Positions 36,585 to 47,667 of a stretch of DNA of 64,000 nucleotides are shown here, piece after piece. The notes under the pieces were generated by a model. It saw only the letters and a program-made list of their open reading frames with translations. It was not told the origin of the DNA and searched no databases. Position 1 is the first letter of the stretch, and every line of letters starts with the position of its first letter. Origin of the DNA: Purshia tridentata (taxonomy: Eukaryota > Streptophyta > Magnoliopsida > Rosales > Rosaceae); NCBI GenBank assembly GCA_003254885.1, contig QANT01005941.1, forward strand, positions 1 to 64,000, given 5' to 3'. The translations under genes were made by a program, and so were the position numbers.

Positions 36585-39500
36585 TCAAGAAAGATCAGAA
36601 ATAACGCGTTCACACTTGTCTTCCAATATCTTCACAGCTTCAGTAAAGAGCACTTCAGGAGATAATACCCCAGTTGATTCAATGTTAACTGTGTGAGAGA
36701 GGAAGATAGGGAGTTAGAATTCTCAAAACATTAATAGAAACAAATAGTGCTATATTGAAACTTCCTCCTACATAAACCCTACAGGACTCTTCAATTATTA
36801 TCTACCTGATGTAAGCATTGATATCGAAGAAAATCTAGTAAGGTCATAACTGACAATGATCCCAATTGCTGACTTCTAGAGATTTATAAATTTTATACAC
36901 CACCATGTTCAGATAATGTTTTTTCGTTTTGATTAGGAACTATGCATATATAATCTACAACTCAAATATAGATGTATCCTCATTTTAGTCCTTATGTAAA
37001 AATCAAAGAGCTGCTCAGAATTTTCAAGTACTGGGTTTATGACTGTTGACCAAATAATTATTATCTAATCAGTGCAGAATCAATAAAAAAATAAAATCTT
37101 TAAGTCCAGATGATTAATTGAAAAAAAAAATTAGGCCAGTACAAAGGATCTGGTTGACTGAAAATTACTATCCAATTAATGAAGTCGGGGATTTTCCATG
37201 TTCTGGGTAAGTGATTTACAAATCAAAACATTGAAACTGAAATTTTTACAGTTTTGCCACAAGGATTAAAGCTACAGTTTTAGAAAACTGTCAATAAGGA
37301 ATTTGGTAATTCCAGCTTTGATTAAAAATAAAAATTACTTACATATGAAGTGATCCTTAACACGCCGTAATGACACAGAATTCTCCCATTCCTTCCCTTC
37401 TCTGATGCACTCCCTACACAGTGTGCAAGCTCGTGGTCTGGCTACAGTAGCCCTTTTTCTACCTGCCAAACAGTCAAATTATCAATCAAGCACTCCAGAA
37501 AATGAAAAAAAAAAAAAGAAGAAGCAAAATAATACGTATTTCTAAGCAAGTGCAAATATAATAAGTAATAGTTTTTATACTCCTAATATTGGGACAAGCC
37601 CACATCATTGTATCATTTTTTGGAAAAATTCTTTGCAATCAGTCTAGTATCTAAAACAATAAATAACATAAAAGGAAAATCATCTAACCATGGCCAATAT
37701 CTTCAATATCAAAAACTTTAACTGGGCATGTTGCCACAAGTTTCTCAGCCAGCTGATCTTCAATATCTTGCAATAGTACAACCTAAAATAAAAAAGAACC
37801 AGAATTTTTAAGATGACTTCTGGATAATCTTCACAGCGTTAAGAGGCAATACTGAATACCACATTCCCTTACCTCAGGAAGCATCCTATACCAAGCAGGG
37901 GCAACTGGGGACCATTTTGCATGTGTTTTACCCATGCCCTTAACAGCATGTGCTTCCAGTTCAATTTCCTAAGCAGTGGTAAACTTAATGTCACTTTAAA
38001 AATAAATGCAAAAGAATGCGAAACATTCTCTCACTACTTGAAAGAATAACTATTGAAATTGATAAGATAATAGTCGGCCATAATGCAAAAGGCTGAAGTA
38101 GAGTATTTGGCCTCCCCTCATAATTCACCCAATCTCCACCTATGCTAATGAGATAGTATTCAGCCTTATTATTTGACCAGGTAAATCTCCACCAAATAAG
38201 ATATTACCCAAAGACCATTTATTTCAAAAGAGCAAGAGATATGAGAACAGTATAATGAACAAGTGATATTATTTCTGAATAACTTATAGTTACATTTTAG
38301 TCAAACAATAATTGGAGTGACATGCTCCAGCTATCAATACTTGAGCCTGTGCTGAAATAATATCAGCTGATCATTTAAATTATACTGTTCTCGTATCACT
38401 TGCTCTTTTGAAATAACTTACAGTTGCATTTTAGACAATCAATAATTGGAGTCATTTGCTCCAGTTATCAATACTTGAGTCTCTGCTTATGTTGCAGAGA
38501 CGAAAGTGTTTACCATGCTTTTTGAGCAATGAACAGAAGTATACAAAAACAATGAAAGGGTTACCTGACCAGGGCCCAGTTTAGCAATTATAATATCTCC
38601 ACTAGTGGGACCAATTGGATTGCTGGAAAATTCTGGCAGGGAATCCTGGCTGCAAGTAAATGATGTGTAGGTTTTTGGTTTTGAGGATGAATGCGACTTT
38701 GAATCTTCTGATTCCAAAGGAAACTCACTCCCATTTGGCAACCAAACCAATTCATTTGACTTTACTGCATAATACATTGCAAAATCATCAAGAAGAAAAT
38801 TCCTACCAACGGTCATGGAGGAGTGGTTTATAAACTTATTGATATTATAAGTATTTTTACCGTCACCGATAAAGAGCTGTACCTGTAAGACGTTGCCCAT
38901 CTCGTTCACAGCGAACATGGAGCTTAAAAACAATGGTGTTTCTTTCATTTGCCGTAAGACCAGTATTAGTATCTATAATGTAAAATATGAAAGTGAAAAA
39001 CGTCAGTAACCCAAAAACATAAGAGATAATAAACAAAACAGAAATTATCACATTATATAAAAAATATATGAAGCCAAAGAACCTGCATATTCAAACAATC
39101 TTGGGTCAGCCTTGATCGGAATGAGACCCAACCTGTGGGCAAGCACTTCATCTTGGATTACTGATGTATTGTTTGCAATAAGAACTTTTTCAATAGCCAT
39201 GGTGGGAACCTACACTTGAATCAATTAAGAAATTTAGGATCAGAATTGAGAATATGTACTTCCAACTCAAATGCAATTCTCAAAAGGACACCTAGCATTC
39301 ATCCTAGAGATGGTACAAAACTACAAACTAAGAGAAATATACAAATTTCCATATAATCGTGTATATCAAAATGGGAGAAATAATTGAACTGCAAAGAACT
39401 TCTCCCTCCCTTACACAAACTAAACTTCCATATACACATCAGAATGGTGTATGCAATATTAACCTGTGCAAAGAATAATTCTCATCAAGCATATTCACAA

Positions 39501-40154
39501 ATTTTAATATCTTAAAAAAGAAATTCAAACCTCAGCTATGAGAATTCTCCGGAAGGCATTGGCAATTGCTGGATCAATGCCAATCATATCAAATTCCATT
39601 TCATCCTCTGTAAGCCGAATCACTTCAACTCTAAAGTTGTCGCAGAAGCTATCCAACGAATCATTAACGACTCCCATTGATGCATAAGCACCAGAATATT
39701 GTGATGTATCAGTCTGCAAACAATAAGAAGAAAAAAAATCCATCAATCCATCTCCTCACTGCCATAATGGGAATAATGAAAGAGAGTTTAAAATCAACTT
39801 TTTCGTTTCCTAAAAAATTGATAAACAAATTAAAATAAACTGAAAACATAAATTATAAATTTTAGAAAACAAAAACTGAAAAATAAAAAACTATTGTACA
39901 TGAATGGGAGCATCAGCCTTGCAGTGGACACGTGTCCTCTGGAAGTCAAGGTGTGGAGGTAGTTTCCCCATTGGAACATCTGAGAGCTTCTCTATAAACT
40001 CCAACGATCCTGTGGATTTCTCTTTCACAGACTCTGCTCCTTCAGACTCTGAATTTGACGTGGTATCTTCATTATCAGACGACATCGTTTCCTCTTTCAC
40101 TTCTTGACTAGCTATATCCGTCACTGCCAATCTCTCTTTATCACTATCACCCAC
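36585..40154 (-). CDS. RPAC1: DNA-directed RNA polymerases I and III subunit RPAC1 (AC40)
   Basis: Nine exons join in frame: 40154-39900, 39713-39531, 39209-39083, 38972-38883, 38764-38565, 37968-37873, 37782-37689, 37462-37343, 36688-36585; 422 aa. RPAC1 pairs with RPAC2 in a platform like the bacterial alpha dimer, on which Pol I and Pol III assemble in the nucleus. An acidic extension of about 60 residues leads into [12 protein letters not shown]. The alpha-like core shows [32 protein letters not shown], then [19 protein letters not shown], the dimerisation/insert part, and the Cys cluster [20 protein letters not shown]. The final exon ends [12 protein letters not shown]. The unusually long acidic N-terminus makes it somewhat longer than typical homologues (about 385). 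It stands alone, with a telo-box upstream, as expected for a ribosome-production gene. Confidence 0.92.
38221..38414. repeat. Inverted repeat plus partial direct duplication in RPAC1 intron 5
   Basis: ATTTCAAAAGAGCAAGAGAT...GAGAACAGTATAAT (38221-38256) is the reverse complement of ATTATACTGTTCTC...CTTGCTCTTTTGAAAT (38379-38414). The sequence inside the loop from 38279 (AATAACTTATAGTTACATTTTAG...TCAATACTTGAG) is repeated directly after the right arm at 38412-38480. This could be a MITE with a copied flank or a local inverted duplication. Confidence 0.75.
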
Positions 40155-41384
40155 ACACTCTTATTGATTTTAAAGTTAGGGTTCTGATCTTCTGGGTTTA
40201 GTGGAAGAGAGTGAGTTGCAAAATTGGGGTTTAGGGTTTAGCAGCGAGAGAGATAAAGAAGAGGAAAATGGGCCTGTCTTAATCAACTGTGGGCCGAACG
40301 TAGTGTTAGCCGCCAAAGTGGCCCAGTTCTGATAGTATGATCCAGGTTCTACTAGTGCAATAGGCTTTGTCTGAGAGATGGGTTATGTGCTATTGCTTTG
40401 CTTGTAAATGAATCGGCTATATAGAGCATTTTTATTATTATTATTTTTAAATCTTTAATTCAATAATATTAGAACCTGCGACTTCAAGTGTAAGGGTAAA
40501 TTTCTTAGGCAATAGAACTACAAGTCTATAAACCTTTACAATATAGACATGATTAAAATATAATATATTAACTAGTTATTAGTCTAATAATATTATTTTC
40601 TACAATATAGACATCTCTTAATTTGTTTTTTGGCCAATTACTTACATCTCTAAATCTGTATAACCATTACATTATATTGAAATTTATCTGATGTTTTCTT
40701 TAATTACTAAAATTTGAAGAAAACGGACTATCATTAATATTATGTTGGAATTTTCCAAAGTCACCCATCAAAAGATATTTGTGGAGGCAGAGAAATATAG
40801 AACCTCTTTAACTTTAAGATAAACAGTAGCAAATTCTTGAATAGAATTTATGAATTTGAAAGCATCACAATCCACAGCAAAGCAGGGCCATCGCCAACCA
40901 CCAAGTGAGACAATCATTTTTATCATTGACATGGTATCTTATCCCAAATCCCAATCATCATCTTCATGAGCAGAGAAGTTGATTAATATTTGCCATTCCA
41001 TTCACCAATGAAATTGAAATATTGTCCTTCCTTCCATGCATTGTCTTTGTCACAAAGGTTAAAGTTTTGACAGATGAGAAGTCAGTAATCAGTGACACTC
41101 GAGTACCCAGTAGCAGCAAATAGCAATGAACCCAAATGGCCAAGTCAAAAATATGGACCATGTAACAGAAACCCACTTGTTCATAGGTGTGTATCATGCT
41201 GACATGGGCACTGAACCACCAAGATAGAAAACCCAAATGACAATCCAATATTTCATTCTTGAAAAGACAATGATCAGTAGGATGGGCTTGTCCATCTTTC
41301 ACTAGCTTGTTAATTATTTGTCTTATATTTATTATACTTGCAAGTTGGGGCACAACATGATAAAGACGAGAACTGAAATAAATG
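40155..41384. other. RPAC1 promoter side and intergenic DNA
   Basis: Bidirectional-looking region without another recognisable gene. Telo-box sequence is at 40227. A 129-codon minus-strand frame at 40964-41353 has no family features and no exon partners and is not called. Confidence 0.5.
40227..40240 (-). promoter_or_regulatory. Telo-box motifs upstream of RPAC1
   Basis: On the minus strand TAAACCCTAAACCC lies about 75 bases before the RPAC1 ATG, with a second weaker AACCCTAAC at about 40175. Such motifs mark many plant genes for ribosome production. Confidence 0.65.
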
Positions 41385-42390
41385 AGCCCAGATTAGGTGG
41401 TTGGGATGCTTGACTTTGATTTCTTAAAGTAGTGGAATCTAGCAGGGACAACTAGTGCAATAATAATAATACTGTATGGCCAGCTGAAATTAAAGAATGC
41501 CCCTTAATTCTACGACTTCCTTAATCGATTAATAAAAGCGACTTTTAAAATTATTGTTGGGGTGTTGGCTCTTGAATCTGTATTTTCTACATTATTTTAA
41601 AGAATATTCTATCTACTAAATTAATTAAGGTTTTGCTCTCCCTTCTTTGTTTCTTTCTAAAATCATAGTACTGTATTGATCACAGGCTCATAGCATATAT
41701 ATATTACAATAAAAGTTTAATTAAAAATCATAATTTAAGTTACACTTCATGTGAGTGTGCCACTTGTGAGTTTAACTCCTAATGAAGTATTTGAATCCTG
41801 GTTGACATGGTTATGTGGCTTTTGACCAATCTGCATGATACCAAAGTTTAGGCTAAAAGCCTAAAACAACTCATTTCTTCAAAAAGAAACTACCAGCATT
41901 GCTTTATTTGTAAAAGTACAGTCTGTATCATGCAAAGCTTGTGTACGTGTACTGCAGAAACAAGACAAAAGACAAGTAGAGCATACTTTGTGGAGAGCAG
42001 ACTATTTACTCAGCTTGATATGCTTGCAATATTTCTTTGTCTAGTGTTGATGATGATGTTATGACCATCGTAGGATCGTAGCCGAGGACCATCGTGGCCG
42101 ACGAATATTCCAAAATACATTACGTTAGATAAACACATCTTTTTAACTCTCAAATCTTAACGATTTCACTTGTTTATTATTATATATTAATTTTTTTAAC
42201 GCTAAATATGTTTATATGTTAAATGGTATTTATACCATAGACGAACTTCATGGCAGATTGGTGAAGATGAAGCTGTACATGTAATTAGTTTGCCTTACTT
42301 TGCAGATTGAGAATTTGGTCTTCTGTAATTGAATAATTCATTTTATTTCATGATTTGAGCTATTGAATGCGAATATATGCCTTAAACTGA
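41385..42390 (+). pseudogene. Ghost of a third OPT gene (flanks kept, coding region gone)
   Basis: Three blocks match the flanks of the two OPT genes downstream, in the same order and direction. 41385-41470 (GATGCTTGACTTTGATTTCTTA...) matches 47050-47140 upstream of the second gene. 41815-42045 matches the promoter and leader at 43250-43500 and 47340-47630, sharing AAAAAGAAACTACC, GCATTGCTTT and AAGCTTGTGTAC. Then TCTAGTGTTGATGATGATG (about 42040) and TCATGGCAGATTGGTGAAGATG (42250 onward) match the 3' untranslated regions after 46560 and 50850. Leader and 3' untranslated region abut with no coding sequence between them. About 170 bases of unrelated sequence interrupt the 3' part. Confidence 0.65.
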
Positions 42391-43501
42391 AACATGTGGC
42401 ACATATAATAATCTATAATTGTAGATATGCCATTTAGTCATTTCTCATGGAATCATGGGTAAGAAATCATTTGAATAGAGTCACACACAGTCACACAACT
42501 CAGATCTCTACTCTACCAGTGCCAGCTTTCAAAGAAGTTGACTAATTAATGGACCAAACACATCACTAATATGGAAGTCATAACAGCTTTCAATTAGTCC
42601 CATAATTTCATACTTTCAACTACCCGATTTTAATCAATTAGCTGTCAACCCCAAAAATTGGAATTCATATCCACCACACGTTGTAACCAGAGAAATTCTA
42701 GAGTATCATATTTTTCATGTCTATATATATAGCATAAATAGCCATTTTGTTAATTGAAGATTTTTTCGTCTATTTACATATTTTTTATTTAAATTTATAT
42801 TTTAATAGCATTATGTAAAGTTCTTTTTAAGGGTGAAATGATTTTTTTCATTTAAAAGTTACCATTTGTTTTTCATGCATCATTTATCCCTTCTTCATTT
42901 CATGCTAAATTTAGATGAAAAATCCTCAATTAACAAAATTGAAAAAATGACTATTTACTCATATATATATATTACCGTTTTTCATATGTAGAAACCCAGA
43001 TAGGCAGATGTTAAATTTATCTCACCACGTATTTGGGTTATATAAGTAGTTTTTTTTTTTTTTTTTCCTCCCTCTGGGGCCAAGAAGCAGTCTAGATTCA
43101 CTTTCCTCTGATTTTGCCTCATATTGTGTACATTTAGTAGTAATACTAATAGTACGGCAAGATTCTTTTTTACCCAAGAACATGTACTAGAATTATCGGA
43201 AGATTCACAATGTACAAATTACTCGCACAAATTACTGCATAGCCAAATTTAGATGGTTGTAAGTCTTTGACCCTTACAGCATGACACCACAGCAATTAGC
43301 CAAAAAAACCGGTTTCTTGAAAAAGAAACTACCTGCATTGCTTTTATACCTGTAAAAAAGCACAGTCGGTTGCACTGCAAGCTTGTGTACACCGCATAAA
43401 CAAAACGAAAAAAACCATCATGTGATTATAAAATAGTGCTCTGTGGTTGCAGCATTTGTGAGGGTTTGGCTGGCATTCTTTGTCTGAGAGGAGAGAGAGG
43501 G
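42391..43501 (+). promoter_or_regulatory. Upstream region of the first OPT gene
   Basis: AT-rich and gene-free. Candidate TATA elements are TATATAAG at 43039 and TATAAAATA at 43427; the second lies 75 bases before the ATG. The part from 43250 is shared with the second OPT gene and the ghost copy. Confidence 0.4.
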
Positions 43502-46500
43502 ATGACGGGTTATGTCGAGGATGGAGGCCCCGAAACAAAGTTGCCTGGTAAGTCTTCTTAGCCAGTAGTACTTGGTTTTCTGTGTTGTATATGCTTATGG
43601 TAATGTAAGATTGGATGAAATATGTTTGTATATGTATACAGACATATACATTCTTTGTGTATGTGAAAAGTTGTACGTGTTTGTCCAATTATGTTCATGA
43701 AGTGTTATTATATAAAGAAATGCAAATTTAGCAAGCTTATATCCAGCAATTTTAGCATTTTGATCTGCAATGTTGTCAATTTGTTGGTGCAGTGGATGAT
43801 GAAGTGAATGATTGCCCGATTGAGCAAGTTAGGCTAACGGTTCCAACCACCGATGACTCGTCACAGCCAACCTTGACATTTCGAACATGGGTTCTTGGGA
43901 TATTATCATGCTCCGTTCTGGCCTTTGTCAACCAATTTTTTGGGTACCGCCAAAATCAGCTGTATGTTTCTTCAGTCTCGGCACAAATTGTTGTCCTCCC
44001 TCTCGGGAAGTTGATGGCTGCAACTCTCCCAACGAAACAATTCCGAGTCCCATTTACAAAATGGTCGTTTTCATTGAATCCGGGGCCTTTCAATCTGAAA
44101 GAGCATGTGTTAATCACCATATTCGCCAACTCGGGATCAAACAGCGTTTATGCAGTTAACATTATCACAATTGTTATGGCTTTCTACCGCAGGAAACTGC
44201 ATCCTGCAGCAGCCTTTTTGTTAGCACAAACCACTCAGGTAAATTTGGACCCCAATGGTTAACTATAATACCTTCTTTATGTTGGGAAATTCATGTATTG
44301 TGTATGTGTATCAAATTCTCAGATGCTTGGGTATGGGTGGGCTGGGCTATTCAGAAAATACCTTGTTGACTCCCCTTATATGTGGTGGCCTGCAAATCTG
44401 GTTCAAGTCTCTCTATTTAGGTACTTTTCCATCCAATTTTCCCAACAGTCATATTTGAATTTAGACACCTAAAATTGAATGCCTTTATTTTTTGGTTTAA
44501 TATAATTTAAGATTCTGGGCATTACTCTATAATGTGAACGAATTTATGATTTGAACTGCAGGGCATTGCATGAAAAGGAAAAGAGACCAAAGGGAGGCCG
44601 TACTAGGCTACAGTTCTTCTTCATGGTTTTCATATGCAGCTTTGCTTACTACATTGTTCCAAGTTATCTTTTCCCCTCTATATCTGCTTTCTCCTTTGTT
44701 TGTTGGATATGGAAGGACTCCATCACTGCCCAACAGATTGGTTCTGGCATCCATGGCCTTGGCATTGGTTCCTTTGGCTTTGATTGGTCCACTATTGCTG
44801 GCTTCTTAGGCAGCCCATTAGCCACACCAGGATTTGCAACTATTAACATCTTAATTGGTTTTGTCTTGATTGTCTACATTGTTACCCCCATTGCTTATTG
44901 GTCCAATGCATATGATGCTAGGAAGTTTCCAATAATTACCTCACACACTTTCGACTCCACTGGCCAGACCTATAACATTTCTCGAGTTCTGGATCAGAAA
45001 AATTTCGATATGGATATGGAAGGGTATAACAGTTACAGTAAACTCTATCTCAGTACCTTCTTTGCTTTCTCTTATGGGTTGAGCTTTGCTACTCTGACGG
45101 CTACTATTTCGCATGTTGCACTCTTCCATGGAAAGTAAGTTTTTCCGACATCACTTCAACTTCAACATGCAATGAAATGTTTCTTTAGAGCTACTAACCT
45201 TTTCATTGGTTTTTTTACTTTATGTGACATGCATGAACAGAGAAATCTGGACAATGTGGAAAAAGACAACTAGTGCAGTGAAGGATCAGCTTGGTGACAT
45301 CCACACAAGATTAATGAAGAACAACTATGCAGCAGTCCCTCAGTGGTGGTTCCACACCATCCTTGTTTTAATGGTTGGTTCTGCCATCTTTGCTTGTGAA
45401 GGTTTCGGCAAACAGCTCCAACTTCCATGGTGGGGAGTTTTAATGGCTTGTGGCATTGCACTATTTTTCACCTTACCCATTGGCATCATTCAAGCCACAA
45501 CAAATATGGTATGGTCATCCCCAGATACAATGTTCTGCATAATTAGTTGCAAATTTTGTCCAAAAAGAGTCATATTAAGTTGCGGTTTCTCATTTAATTG
45601 TACTTATTGTGCAGCAACCAGGGCTTAACGTGATTACAGAGCTAGTTATTGGGTACATCTACCCAGGGAAACCTCTTGCTAATGTGGCTTTCAAGACCTA
45701 TGGCTATATCAGCATGTCACAAGCACTCATGTTTCTTGGTGACTTTAAATTAGGCCACTATATGAAGATCCCTCCCAAGTCCATGTTTGTTGTGCAGGTA
45801 AATAAATCAATAATAGGCTTAATAACGAAATTTACTTTTATTGATGTTCATATATTTCTGATAATGATGACTAATTATATGTTATATGTCTTCCCTTTTT
45901 GCATCTTTCAGTTAGTTGGAACGGTAGTTGCTTCAAGTGTCTACTTTGGCACATCTTGGTGGCTTCTGTCAACTATAGACAACATCTGTGATCCATCAAA
46001 GTTGCCAGAGGGAAGTCCATGGACATGCCCTGGTGATGATGTGTTCTACAATGCTTCAATCATATGGGGAGTCATAGGCCCAAAAAGAATGTTCACTAAC
46101 CTTGGAGTCTACCCAGAATTGAACTGGTTCTTCATCATTGGCTTGCTTGCACCTGTTCCTGTTTGGCTGCTGTCTCTCAAATTCCCCAACAAAAGGTGGA
46201 TTAAGCTCATAAATATGCCTATCATTCTTGGAGCAACAGGGTCCATGCCACCAGCTAGAGCTGTGAACTACTTGACATGGTTAGCAGTTGGAATATTCTT
46301 TAACTTCTATGTTTATAGAAAGTACAAGGGGTGGTGGGCTAGGCATAACTATATTCTATCAGCTGCTTTGGATGCTGGTGTGGCCTTTACGGCAGTTCTT
46401 CTATATTTCACCCTTCAATCCAAGGACATAATAGGCCCAAACTGGTGGGGTCTGGAAAATGATGACCATTGTCCATTGGCTAAGTGTCCTACAGCACCTG

Positions 46501-46532
46501 GGATAGTGGCCAAAGGCTGTCCAGTTCTTTGA
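43502..46532 (+). CDS. Oligopeptide transporter, OPT family (OPT1/OPT5-like), tandem copy A
   Basis: Seven exons (43502-43547, 43793-44238, 44323-44420, 44562-45134, 45241-45508, 45615-45797, 45912-46532) give 744 aa. This is a polytopic plasma-membrane protein of the plant peptide-transporter clade, which takes up tetra/pentapeptides or metal conjugates by proton symport. The SLNPGPFN motif (NPG signature) sits near the start of the second helix. The second family signature is present as KIPPK at about 528-532, close to the usual [21 protein letters not shown] and [24 protein letters not shown] at the C-terminus are typical. A short first exon codes for 15 residues before [18 protein letters not shown]. 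It is the upstream member of a tandem pair about 1.1 kb apart. The start was chosen because the small exon and phase match copy B. Confidence 0.93.
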
Positions 46533-47667
46533 GATGTTTCAAAACCCTCCTAGAATGTATGCCCATGTAGTTCTCCAGCTCTTCTAGTCTTGATGATGAT
46601 GGGAACTGATCATCATGGCTTATTATCAAGATGAAGCTATTGTATACTTGGTTTGAATTAATTTGCAGACTGTGATTTTATTCTTCTGTAAATAAATAAT
46701 TTTTCTTATTTTTTTTTACAATTTGAAGCTAATGAACGAGAACCTGCTTTAAAACTCTCTTGTAAGTTATAACTCAAAAACTGGCACTAATTTGTCTGTG
46801 TGGCGAATATAAGAATCTGTTTCACAAATGAAAACATGTCATATTTTTCAGTTAGTTTTAATTTGTTTGGAGGACGAAAGTGGAGGATTTGAAAAAAAAA
46901 TAGACGGGGGTTTCTTGAGCAATATTCAGGGGTACACTTTCCTTTTGGTCTTAGCAAATGGGGGTATCTTGTGCAAATAGGGGTGTCTTCAGCAAATAGA
47001 GGTCTCTCGAGTAAATTGGGGTACACATAGAATCATACTTAAATGATCATTGATTAGATGGGTGTGGATGCCTGACTTTGAGTTTCTTACTAGCGAAATC
47101 TAACATGGATTGTCCAACAAACCATTATTGAAATCTTGTTCCCATTCTACAACCATGCATAAACCCTAATTGATATCCTTACATCTCAAAAAACTCTATC
47201 TGATTAATTTAATTCTCACAAACCTCATGCCTTATAACCTGAAACCCAAAATTAATGAGACAGGTGATTGAGTTAAGCATGACGCTATTTGCAATAGTAC
47301 TAAATTAAGAGTAGAAAATAAGGATTAATTGCCACGTTACATGTATAATCTAGCCAAATTTAGATGGTCGTGTCTTTGACCATTACTGCATTACACCAGA
47401 CTTTAGGCCACATGCACCAGACCAGACTATAGGCCAAAAATCCGGTTTCTTAAAACAGCGTTGCTATTCGGACCACATTTTCTCATCTAGTTCTTTGCTG
47501 ACCATGTCTCTAATAGATAGAGATAAAACCCACTTATATAAGTGCGTCTCACTTCTATAATAGAGATGTTAGTAAAGTGATCTATAATAGAGATCCTGTA
47601 TCACTGCAAGCTTGTGTTACAGCAGAAACTAAACAAGAAACAACTAGCCATTAACACACAGAGAGAG
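46533..47667. other. Spacer between the two OPT genes
   Basis: Holds the 3' untranslated region of copy A (AAATAAATAA near 46690), a minisatellite at 46901-47028, and the promoter and leader of copy B from about 47050, with TATATAAG at 47535. Confidence 0.6.
46901..47028. repeat. Short minisatellite (about 20-bp unit)
   Basis: Five to six diverged units of the form GCAAATGGGGGTATCTTGT (variants GCAAATAGGGGTGTCTTCA, GCAAATAGAGGTCTCTCGA, GTAAATTGGGGTACAC) follow one another. Confidence 0.75.

Noticed and set aside
40964-41353. 129-codon minus-strand frame between RPAC1 and the OPT array
   Set aside because: No recognisable motif, no exon partners and no clear codon bias; chance open frame is more likely.
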